From Paracamarosporium sp. OC-R06-R3 (Eukaryota > Ascomycota > Dothideomycetes > Pleosporales > Didymosphaeriaceae), in assembly GCA_019828545.1 (NCBI GenBank), contig JACVRA010000493.1, positions 1 through 15,926 on the forward strand: DNA of 15,926 bases, given 5' to 3'. The position numbers and the translations under genes were made by a program. The notes beneath the pieces are model-generated. The model ran no database searches, was not told the DNA's origin, and saw only the letters and a program-made list of their open reading frames with translations. This document shows positions 8,891-15,926 of the stretch, piece after piece. The stretch's first letter is position 1, and every line of letters starts with the position of its first letter.

Positions 8891-10315
8891 ATGTCGGCGC
8901 CCATATCTTCGCCGTACAAGCGGGAGCTACCGGACTCGCAGGAGTCGAACATCTCAGCCGCGTCCAGCACCTTCTCAGCGCCCCAATTGCCCTCGACGTC
9001 GAGCAACCTCTCCACCTCGACAGCTGAAGACACCGAGATCACGTCACCCCCATTGTCAAAGTCTTCGTCTGCTCAAAAGACACCTGCAGCGCATACGATC
9101 CCGCAATCGCCGAACCGATCTTCCGGGCAAGACACGCTACGGATCGATGCTACGAACGCGCTGCGAACTGGTGACACAGCAGCAAGCCCCATGTCGCTGG
9201 ATCCTCCCGCGACGCAGGGTCTGAAGAGGGCAGCGGATGGATCAGTAAAAGGCTCCGAGATAACAGTAGACCCACCTAAAGTGCCTGCTGTGGGACACAA
9301 ACGTAACAAGAGCATGGAGGCTGGCTCGAATGGTCGTATCGGTCAGGTACGTGAGAATCGTCCAATATTGGGTTTAGAACCTGAGGGACTCCTTGGGCCA
9401 TAATACCCTGGATTCCGCTCGTAGATTGCCTCCCGACTTCTACCCTACTAATTCTATTGAGTAACTCTCCGACTGACTGTTATTGTAGTTATCGGCACAA
9501 CTCAAAACGCGTCTTTCGTACGCCATGGTCAAAGTGCAGAACAACTGGGAGAAGCAGTCCCTCGAAGAGCTTGAAGAACGGATCTCGCAGCAGGGGTCGC
9601 CCATCTCCGTATCCAATAGAACCCCCGGCCCCCGACCGGTATTTGAATCACCCACAACCGCGGAACGGCGCAGAAGACCCAGCGGTGTGTCTGAGAACTC
9701 CGATCTGAACATGCTATCTCCGGGCCGGACCACACCGTCAGAGACATCCAGGTCTCTCGCAACAACCCCCTCTTGTATGTTTTGCCACCGTAAACCAAGA
9801 ACCTTGATCGATTACTGACATTCAATGTAGCTCTTTGGCGACCAGGAACGAAACCTACAATGAATGCTGCTGTGAATCTTATTTCAGTTACTGGCTCAAA
9901 CACCGGACCAATGCTTGGTCCTGCCCCAGAATTCGAATCTCGAAGAAAGCGTCGTTCTAGTGCTTCTCACCATCCTCCACCTCTACTTGGCTCGAACCAG
10001 CGTAAACACTTTAGTGATCTGGCTACTGGGCCGCGAACGCCAGCCACGCCCCGAGCAGGCATCCTGCGCATGCCTAGTCAGCAGGCGGAGAAAGACGCCG
10101 TTGATACACTTCTCTTCATGAGCAGTCCCAACAATTCCGGTCGTTTAGCACATACAAGTGCAGATGCTCGAGCTCAAAGTCATGCCTTTGCTCCTCCGCA
10201 GCGACGCGTTGTATTCGAGCACTACGCCCCCGGCGAGAGGGCTGCTGGCCGTCTCCATCCAGCAGCATCCAGTAGCCAGCCCGCAGCCTACTACCGCGCC
10301 GAACCTTCGCGGTAA
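8891..10315 (+). CDS. Whi5/Nrm1-family G1/S transcriptional repressor
   Basis: Three exons, 8891-9346, 9489-9774 and 9831-10315, give 408 residues. Intron 1 (142 nt, GTACGT...TTGTAG) is phase 0; intron 2 (56 nt, GTATGT...AATGTAG, branch TACTGAC) is phase 1. The family binds SBF/MBF-type factors and represses G1/S genes until CDK phosphorylation releases it. The protein is mostly disordered and Ser/Pro-rich. A conserved block, LSAQLKTRLSYAMVKVQNNW (153-172) followed by EKQSLEELEERIS, opens exon 2. The GTB motif EKDAVDTLLFMSSPNNSGR (334-352) is the family's hallmark for binding the transcription factor. Many SP/TP sites (for example GPRTPATPR) are candidate CDK targets. KRAADGSVK and ESRRKRR could be nuclear localisation signals. 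Whether it is the Whi5 or the Nrm1 type cannot be told. The start may lie further upstream through a micro-exon (8806-8809). Confidence 0.85.
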
Positions 10316-10601
10316 TACCTTGTCAGTTCTAGAATTTGCGTGGTCTACGCGTGCACTGCACTTTCCAAGGAACACCGCGAACAGGCTGCCCTTGGATACA
10401 GCCGACCGCGTAGCACAATTGTCTTTGAAAGATCCATTCCTTTGGTCCGCCAGTCTTAGAACAAATGCATTGCATGGTCGGCGTTGAGTTGATACCCACA
10501 TCCATCATTCGGTTCTCATGCACGAAACAGGACGGGAAAACAGTTGGATAAAGAAGGAAACAGAGCATATTATTATATACCTTGGTGGAAGGACGGCTTT
10601 C

Positions 10602-10626
10602 GGAAGGAAAGGAAGGGAAGGGAAAG
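10602..10626. repeat. Polypurine tract (GGAA/GGGA-rich)
   Basis: A 25-nt run of only G and A (GGAAGGAAAGG, then AGGGAAGGGAAAG) downstream of the Whi5-like gene. Simple sequence, no function assigned. Confidence 0.6.
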
Positions 10627-10862
10627 CACTGGGCGGCCGTTTGATATCCTTATGGTGGCTAGCCACGATTTTACGACTATTATTATGGGCGCGTATTGGG
10701 TTTGTTTTAGATGGGTTTGTGGTGTATGTATGTGTGGGGTGGCAATGTGATGGTGAGGAATAGCTGGGCGTTGGAGTGAAGACTTGTAGAGTGAATCGAC
10801 GCCGTATTAATCTTGCCTTGCTTTGCTTTACGCTGCTTTGGTCTTGGATATGCGTGCTCATC

Positions 10863-10882
10863 CTGATCTGACCTGACCTGAC
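10863..10882. repeat. Four tandem CTGAY pentamers
   Basis: CTGAT followed by three CTGAC units, read directly. A short simple repeat in intergenic DNA. Confidence 0.7.
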
Positions 10883-11199
10883 CAAACCTTGTGCTTAAGC
10901 TGAATCTCGACTCGCGCTTGCAAAAAGACAAGACAAGATAAACAGTGGTACTCCGGCTTCGAGTTGAATACGCACTACTCCTATCATGTATTAGACTTGT
11001 GCTGTGTGCGAGATCATCCCGGACCCTGCATTGTCTTGCCATTTCCCCCTTCCCTCTCTCCCTCTTATCCTGATCCCTCTACATCGACTACATTGGATCA
11101 CTTGCCCACGAACTTACCCACCCACCGACCTATCCCGCTCTACCCTGACATACACCAGTGCATAATCCCCATTAGTCCTAATCACTCTGCATAACAACC

Positions 11200-11797
11200 A
11201 AGCTCGATCGCATCTTTGGAACTTGCTGTCCCACTGTCGCCGCAGATGGAGATGGATTGTTATATACATAGGCTGTCTCACTCGAAATACACCATCGGAA
11301 TCTCGGAAAAACTATGAGACTGCCTCAAAGGAGTGCATAGGATGATGTGTGTACTGAACAGAGGATTCCGGAGGGGGCGACTTAGATGGGTGATACGTGA
11401 TATGCCCCCCGGTATGTACACTCCATGTGACAATCACCGGTTGGCTTCGCAGACAGCTCAATCAAGGCTTAGCTGTGTATCCTAATTCTATGATCTTCAA
11501 CCCAAACTGCTTCCTCGAGACCCTAAGGCATACGCCCGAACTTGACCGCTGGAACTTCGTTCTCGTCTACAACCGGCGTATCTGTCTTTGCCACCGTGCA
11601 ATTGACGACGCAATGTTTATCGCGTTCGCGCAGTCACTCGCTGTGTTCGACATCACACCTGCAGATGTTACTCCTGAGGTCAAGTATGGGATATTAGCCA
11701 TCCTTTGCCGTGCAGGTGTGCGCTTTCACCGATGAACCCGACGGTTATGGAAACGATTGAGAGGAGCGAAAGAAATCGTGGTGGCGAGAGAGAGTGA
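11200..11797 (+). pseudogene. Cytochrome P450 C-terminal relic
   Basis: A decayed 3' half of a fungal P450. From 11200 the frame reads KLDRIFGT, like the P450 AEIDRVVGT block, then LLYT, LEIHHRN (the ExxR region with the Arg apparently lost), RLPQRSA and DDVCTEQRIPEGAT. Stops interrupt this frame at 11269, 11338, 11383 and 11398. A fossil intron (11412-11452, GTATGT...CGCAG) keeps the frame on removal. Next come LAVYPNSMIFNPNCFLE and the damaged haem loop RRICLCHR, where the Cys is kept but the following Pro and Gly are not, then FIAFAQSLAVFDITPAD. At about 11693 the frame shifts, and the other frame reads ISHPLPCRCALSP to a stop at 11795. The closest style is the fungal O-methylsterigmatocystin-oxidoreductase-like P450 group. 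It cannot encode a working enzyme. The N-terminal half is absent or unrecognisable. Confidence 0.8.
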
Positions 11798-11862
11798 TGT
11801 AGAGGAACCGAGAGCTAATGGTATAGGCTAAAGGATTCGATGCATTGCAGGGGTGGCTCGCG

Positions 11863-11868
11863 TATATA
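11863..11868 (+). promoter_or_regulatory. TATA box candidate of the Kre9/Knh1-like gene
   Basis: CGTATATACG lies about 100 bp upstream of the ATG at 11969, flanked by AGGGG at 11849-11853 and 11875-11879, which match the stress-response element core. The position suggests transcription starts near 11900, leaving little room for an upstream coding exon. Confidence 0.4.
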
Positions 11869-11968
11869 CGCCCCAGGGGCCGCAAAAAGCCAACCTTGAT
11901 TTGCATGCCTCAAGGAGTTACCCCAGGACGCACTGAATCACCGTAAAGCACAGAAGTGTACCTGATCA

Positions 11969-12715
11969 ATGAGCATTGCAATGTCGTTGCAGACATCAAC
12001 CATCACCTCATCCGCACAATATCCCCTAGAGCCCTTCCCAAGTTTCTCCTCGCAACCATGGCACACCACCTTCACAGACCCATCCATGAGATACTACACC
12101 GGTCCCTGCTCATGCCAAAAATCCGTGGATCCAGGTATCTTTGACACTGGAATCTACCTGCCGGTCGCGCACAGCACAGTAATTGCTGGGGAGCCTACGA
12201 CGGTCAAATGGCGATCTAACGGAACTGCAGCATGGTTCGCCCTCTCGCTAAGCACATACACTGGCAATTGTGTCATCAGCCCCTCGCAAAATTCCGGCGA
12301 GTGCAGATTCAATCAAATCCAATCCATTGCGAAGCTTGCAGACACTGGAGAGTACGAATGGACGCCCAGTACAGACCTGGAAAGCAGGATCGATTATGTA
12401 TTAATAGGGCACCAGATGTGGGAAGAAAATGGCCAGCCCAAGGTGTCGTTTGGCTACCAGATGGGATATTTTACAATCCTCAGACATGCGGGGGATGTAC
12501 CTTTAGTGCTTCCGGATGACTTCGACATCCAGAACAACTTGACGGCATACCGAGCAACAAGCTCTTTTCAAGAAACTAGCTCTTCGACAATTCTTTCTAG
12601 TTCACCAAGCTTTACTGAAGCTATCAGCACCTCGAAGACAACTGGAGGCGCATCTAGTAGATGTGCAAGCTGGAAGATAGCGGTGTCACTGCTTGCTTTA
12701 TTGCGGCTGTTATGA
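11969..12715 (+). CDS. Kre9/Knh1-like Ser/Thr-rich protein with GPI-type tail, signal peptide not visible
   Basis: Single-exon 248-residue frame. Residues about 61-170 resemble the N-terminal domain of the fungal Kre9/Knh1 (Ser/Thr-rich, GPI-anchored membrane protein) family. It has VIAGEPTTVKW near its start (71-81), then IAKLADTGEYEWTPSTDL (120-137) and DYVLIGH, and ends GYQMGYFTI. Family members are secreted wall or membrane proteins linked to beta-1,6-glucan assembly. A Ser/Thr-rich region (197-230) and a C-terminal hydrophobic stretch WKIAVSLLALLRLL (235-248) behind GGASS look like a GPI anchor signal. The oddity is the N-terminus: MSIAMSLQTSTITSS has no signal peptide, and an in-frame TGA sits at 11963-11965. 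Either a 5' exon is missed, the start has been lost, or the gene is decaying like the P450 relic next to it. CSC (47-49) and two more Cys (101, 112) suggest disulfides, so an originally secreted protein. Confidence 0.62.
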   Translation: MSIAMSLQTSTITSSAQYPLEPFPSFSSQPWHTTFTDPSMRYYTGPCSCQKSVDPGIFDTGIYLPVAHSTVIAGEPTTVKWRSNGTAAWFALSLSTYTGNCVISPSQNSGECRFNQIQSIAKLADTGEYEWTPSTDLESRIDYVLIGHQMWEENGQPKVSFGYQMGYFTILRHAGDVPLVLPDDFDIQNNLTAYRATSSFQETSSSTILSSSPSFTEAISTSKTTGGASSRCASWKIAVSLLALLRLL

Positions 12716-13545
12716 GTGATGGAAGAAGTAAATCATGCCAGTGTCAAGACTTCTTGGATGCCATAAACACACTCACAGCTCTTCTGGGGATGCTTCGATT
12801 CTGCTCCTTGCACTGCTCGAAAGAACTGGTTGTGGACAAGCTGAGAGCGTAATATCAGCGTGCGGTGAACCGTCAATCAAGACTAAGACATTGTCCTACG
12901 ATAGAATAGCTTTGAAATAAGATAATTACACAGCCTTCCCGAAGCGTTAGCGGCTTCAGTAGCTGTCGGTGACGTGGAAGGCATGATACTTAAACCAAGT
13001 ATTGCTCCTCTGTCCAACAAAACAGCCTTGCCTAGCACTAATGTAGCTTCCATAAGCTTCACCGATCACAACTCGACATTTTTCTCACCGATTAGGATCC
13101 TTAGCGCAACCGATCAGCTAACCAACGCATACCAACGCGCTTATCCTGTCGGTATTCCAAGCGAGGCTGAGAGACAACCGCGCCGCTTCTATACATGTCG
13201 ATAGTCATTCGGCGACGATCTGATCATGATATGACCCAACCGACTCATGCAGTGTACCCATCAACTGCCGAGTTAGTAATGTGTCATCTATGTAGTTACA
13301 TGAGCATTTGACTGTACCGTAGGCGCCAGTCTTTGTAGCAACTCAAGATCGACAGACATAGCCCACCCATTTCGCATCTCGCGCGACTCATCTTGTGGGT
13401 GTGTTGGAATGTGTACCTTTGCAGAAAGATGAAACGTTAAGTGAAGACAGACTATTCTGCACAATTCAGGATGAACAGTGCGTCCTCCCGACGGAGGCAC
13501 CTGCATCCGATCGAAACATCGTCGCAAGGTGACCCTCCGTACGCC

Positions 13546-13591
13546 TTTGATGCTAACAATAAATTCAGTTTGATGCTGACAATAATTTGGG
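13546..13591. repeat. Imperfect 23-bp tandem duplication
   Basis: Two adjacent copies start TTTGATGCTAACAATAA (13546) and TTTGATGCTGACAATAA (13569). They differ by one base in the first 17 and diverge more at the 3' end. Seen directly; no function assigned. Confidence 0.7.
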
Positions 13592-13756
13592 TTCACTCTA
13601 AAACTTTGACCGTATAGTGTTTGCACGGCTACAAACTGTGCCGTAACGACAGACGCCGCCACACCACGTTGCCGACACGCTTTGTGGTGGCGCAGGGCAA
13701 AGAGCACAGCAACTCTTACACCCGCATGGCACACCCACGATCTCAATTGGTAGTAG

Positions 13757-13797
13757 GCAATGACTGCGTAGTTGTGTAGAACAGGCGCAGTCATTGC
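13757..13797. repeat. Perfect 12-bp inverted repeat (stem-loop)
   Basis: GCAATGACTGCG (13757-13768) and its exact reverse complement CGCAGTCATTGC (13786-13797) flank a 17-nt spacer. The right arm overlaps a smaller palindrome, GGCGCA-GTCAT-TGCGCC (13785-13800 region). It could be a hairpin or a binding site for a dimeric protein. Confidence 0.75.
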
Positions 13798-14530
13798 GCC
13801 CCTACAAAATCATCGCTCCAAAGACGGCACAGACGCTGCACGCGCGCTTGACCATTCACACGGGTAGAAATCATCACGACGAAAAGACTGCATGGATTGT
13901 GTCAAGCAAGCGGTCTGCAGTTCGGATTCTCCTCAGTTGCCCACCTCAGCTCGTGTTTTCTGCAACGCATGACGACGAGCTGGAGCAGTATCTGCAAGTT
14001 TGAGTCTAAGGCGCGCATACGATTCTCTTTCTTCGTGCACAAACGGAGTTACGAATGTCACAATCCTCAATGCGTGGTCGTGTTGACCGGTGAGTTGTGA
14101 ACCAGAGACCGCGAACTGTCGTTACTGGCAACGGTGTCCGCTGTGGGAGTGGCTTTCCTTGTCACAATCATGCGACGGGAACGCTGTTTCAAGGGGAGCA
14201 CGAACCGAAGCCCAGCCGCAGGACGCCCAATCGCTGGCCGTGCGCTTCTCTGTTTTCGCGAAAGCCTGCCCACATCTCCGCGCACACACCATCCCGGAGT
14301 CCGTGATGGACTGTGACCATCCCCGAGCAGAGGCCAGTGTTTGAGCGCATGAATTACACAGTTTCGAAACTTCAGAGTTGATGTGCGTATAGCGTACAAA
14401 CAAGGCACCCCAGCCACTTGCGACTGGAAGTCGTTCTCAAGGCCAGACTGCAGATGCGCTCCGTTGGCGGAAGATTGCGTCTACATGTCGCAGACGCGGT
14501 TGTGAACGCCCCACGGCGGGGATGGCTGGC

Positions 14531-14582
14531 AGGGGGCCTCATCCCCGACATGACGATGGGGGCATGAAGTGCGCGGGCCCCT
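14531..14582 (+). promoter_or_regulatory. Two stress-response-element-like cores (AGGGG, CCCCT)
   Basis: AGGGG at 14531-14535 and CCCCT at 14578-14582 lie just upstream of a TATA box. The spacing suits upstream activating sites for the small-protein gene, but such 5-mers are frequent by chance in this GC-rich stretch. Confidence 0.25.
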
Positions 14583-14618
14583 GCTCATAATACGGCGTCG
14601 ATGCAGATGAGCACCTCC

Positions 14619-14626
14619 TATATATT
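14619..14626 (+). promoter_or_regulatory. TATA box of the small basic protein gene
   Basis: TATATATT about 205 bp upstream of the ATG at 14829. From here to 14829 there is no ATG, and the leader is rich in C, T and A, which supports both this promoter and the chosen start codon. Confidence 0.5.
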
Positions 14627-14828
14627 CGGCCTCCACACGGGTCGCAGATCAGTATATCATTGTGCAACCCCGGATCGCTCCTCCCTTTCGACCTTCAATC
14701 CACTACTTCATAGTCGCGCCTCTCTACACATCAACATCTATATACACAGCAACGAGATTCAACTCATTTTAACTCAACTCGGACCAAAGACGTACTACAA
14801 AGGCGCAATACAGGCTTATTCGCCGACG

Positions 14829-15230
14829 ATGTCTTCCATACCCAATTCACCCTATGGGCTACCAACCTCACCAAGAGCAACGCGTCCAGCGCTATCGCCC
14901 CTCGATACATCCCTCCGACCTGTTCCAACTCGTTACTCAGACTCATCAGCGTCACCAAACGAGAAGAGCTCAGCACACAGCTACGTGGATAATCGTCAAC
15001 GCCGCCGCGACTCCATGATTTTCGTCAACGCGACCATCCCACTTAGCCCTCCGCCTACACCTCCCTCCGCATTCAAAGAGAACCCATTCGATGGTGTGAC
15101 ACCACGCAGACGAAACCCTCTCGCACGACTTTTCTGCTGCCTCGGTCGAGAAGAGCGCGCTCGGAGGCGCGCAGTATGGGCCGACGAGTTTGAGAAGGTT
15201 GGAGACGATCGTCATTGGACAGAGATGTGA
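14829..15230 (+). CDS. Small conserved-looking basic protein with double-Cys motif, unknown function
   Basis: Intronless, 133 residues. The first 60 or so are Ser/Pro-rich and disordered (many SP sites, for example LPTSPRATRPALSPLDTS). A basic stretch RQRRRDSMIFVNATIPLSPP follows. The C-terminal block, RRRNPLARLFCCLGREERA followed by RRRAVWADEFEKVGDDRHWTEM, looks ordered and conserved. The FCC pair beside Arg-rich and hydrophobic residues suggests S-palmitoylation and membrane attachment, but that is inference. I recall similar C-termini ending in an EKVG..RHWTE-type motif in uncharacterised fungal proteins, without a known function. The same frame is open upstream to 14601, but its ATGs lie before or at the TATA box, so 14829 (A at -3) is the better start. 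There is no signal peptide or membrane helix. Confidence 0.75.
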   Translation: MSSIPNSPYGLPTSPRATRPALSPLDTSLRPVPTRYSDSSASPNEKSSAHSYVDNRQRRRDSMIFVNATIPLSPPPTPPSAFKENPFDGVTPRRRNPLARLFCCLGREERARRRAVWADEFEKVGDDRHWTEM

Positions 15231-15926
15231 TGTGTTTCGACTCGATGCATCGGATCGGCCACCACCCGAGCACGCTCGAGACGATCACCAAATGTTTCCC
15301 CGCGCAACACAACCGTTGCAAAACATTCATGCGATTTTTTTCTTTTGTTTACCTTGTGTCGCATCTGCTACTTCGACATGCGCTCGGAAACATCTTTTTC
15401 CGCCATCCACTCTCACTCAATTTTTCCTTTCACTTCTGAGATAGAGGCTTCCTTTTTGTTTGATTTTGTTTAGCATAGCGTCGGCGTTACTACGGAGAAT
15501 ACCTGGTGGAGAAGATGGGTTTGTTTGTCGCATGCCGTGCTTGCATAGAGAGCAGGGCTGCGTTTTATGTTATATACCCAAATCGAAAAGCTTTTCAATT
15601 AACATGCGTGTTTCAAGTACTCTAAACCATCTGCATTCGACGACCGTAAAAAAGCGGCAGTGTACTAGCCCAAGGAATAGGGAGAGACAGCGAGCGCGGC
15701 CTTGCAACTGAGAAGGGACGGGGCGTGGTCACTATGACTGGTGCCTTGAATTTTGTCGGGCTCAATAGCGGTCTCGACCTCCAAGCCAACTTCAATGCGT
15801 AGTTTATCCGTTTTAGCTCTACATTGAAGAGTTGTACTTGTTAACTTAGATACCTACCTCTTCCTGTTAGGAGGCAGCTCGGTTGATACTATTCTTGTAA
15901 CTACGTCACATAGTTTCTATAAGGCA
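15231..15926. other. Downstream region, no gene seen
   Basis: About 700 bp. The first 200-250 bp are probably the 3' UTR of the small-protein gene, with T-rich runs near 15330-15470 (for example GTTTGATTTTGTTTAG). The rest contains only short open frames lacking protein features. No RNA gene or repeat was recognised before the window ends. Confidence 0.5.

Larger units (their letters stand above)
10316..11199. other. Intergenic region with simple-sequence tracts
   Basis: Nearly 900 bp without a convincing gene. It begins with the 3' UTR of the Whi5-like gene. It contains a polypurine run at 10602-10626, a CTGAC pentamer repeat at 10863-10882, and C/T-rich stretches around 11040-11160. The short open frames here look accidental. 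A few residues upstream of 11200 may belong to the P450 relic in another frame. Confidence 0.5.
12716..14828. other. Long stretch without a convincing gene
   Basis: About 2.1 kb. Open frames exist (for example 13288-13794 on the - strand, 168 codons, and 14067-14417 on the - strand), but none shows a domain, signal peptide, membrane helix or conserved-looking motif. The stretch holds an imperfect 23-bp duplication (13546-13591) and a 12-bp inverted repeat (13757-13797). Its right end (about 14500-14828) is the promoter and leader of the next gene. No tRNA or transposase remnant was recognised. Confidence 0.5.

Noticed and set aside
12661..12852. Frame containing a Cys-rich stretch (CQCQDFLDAINTLTALL), superficially like the C-terminal region of AflR-type regulators
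   Set aside because: Too short and too weak a resemblance. It overlaps the end of the Kre9-like frame, and no zinc-cluster motif is nearby.
13288..13794. 168-codon open frame on the - strand
   Set aside because: It starts with an ATG but shows no domain, signal peptide or conserved-looking motif, and it covers the 23-bp duplication and the inverted repeat. Most likely a chance frame.
14067..14417. Overlapping open frames on both strands
   Set aside because: No recognisable motif on either strand, and the two strands contradict each other.
14601..14828. N-terminal extension of the small basic protein from ATG at 14601
   Set aside because: These ATGs lie at or upstream of the TATA box at 14619, and the encoded residues do not resemble the rest of the protein.

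Overview
The window looks like nuclear DNA of a filamentous ascomycete. The genes carry short introns (49-60 nt, one of 142 nt) with GT...AG ends and CTAAC/CTGAC-type branch sites. Several encoded proteins have clear fungal relatives: mitochondrial adrenodoxin reductase, a Whi5/Nrm1-type cell-cycle repressor, and a Kre9/Knh1-like wall protein. Gene density is about one gene per 2 kb. A Dothideomycete (Pleosporales-like) origin is my best guess from protein style, but it is not proven by the sequence.

Left part (1-5319): an intronless CocE/NonD-type alpha/beta-hydrolase on the + strand (225-1889) converges on a two-exon small secreted, cysteine-free, helical protein on the - strand (2282-2835). 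After about 800 bp without a gene comes a two-exon mitochondrial NADPH:adrenodoxin/ferredoxin reductase (ARH1-type) on the - strand (3639-5319). ARH1 would feed electrons to mitochondrial ferredoxin for Fe-S cluster, haem A and ubiquinone synthesis.

Middle part (5320-10315): ARH1 is divergent, across about 590 bp, from a + strand gene for a four-helix membrane protein with a long disordered tail (5913-7997). Downstream lies a three-exon Whi5/Nrm1 family gene (8891-10315) with a recognisable G1/S transcription-factor-binding (GTB) motif. Its upstream region has a cluster of CGCG cores and a possible micro-exon that would move the start codon.

Right part (10316-15926): this is gene-poor. It holds a broken cytochrome P450 relic (about 11200-11797) with several in-frame stops, a fossil intron and a frameshift. 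Next to it is a Kre9/Knh1-like, Ser/Thr-rich protein with a GPI-type tail but no visible signal peptide (11969-12715). About 2.1 kb with no convincing gene follows, and then a small, basic, probably membrane-associated protein of unknown function (14829-15230). The relic, the odd Kre9-like gene and the empty stretch together look like a decayed accessory pocket between conserved genes.

I see no rRNA, tRNA, CRISPR array or intact transposon, and no new multi-gene system. The genes appear to be independent housekeeping or accessory genes rather than a pathway.
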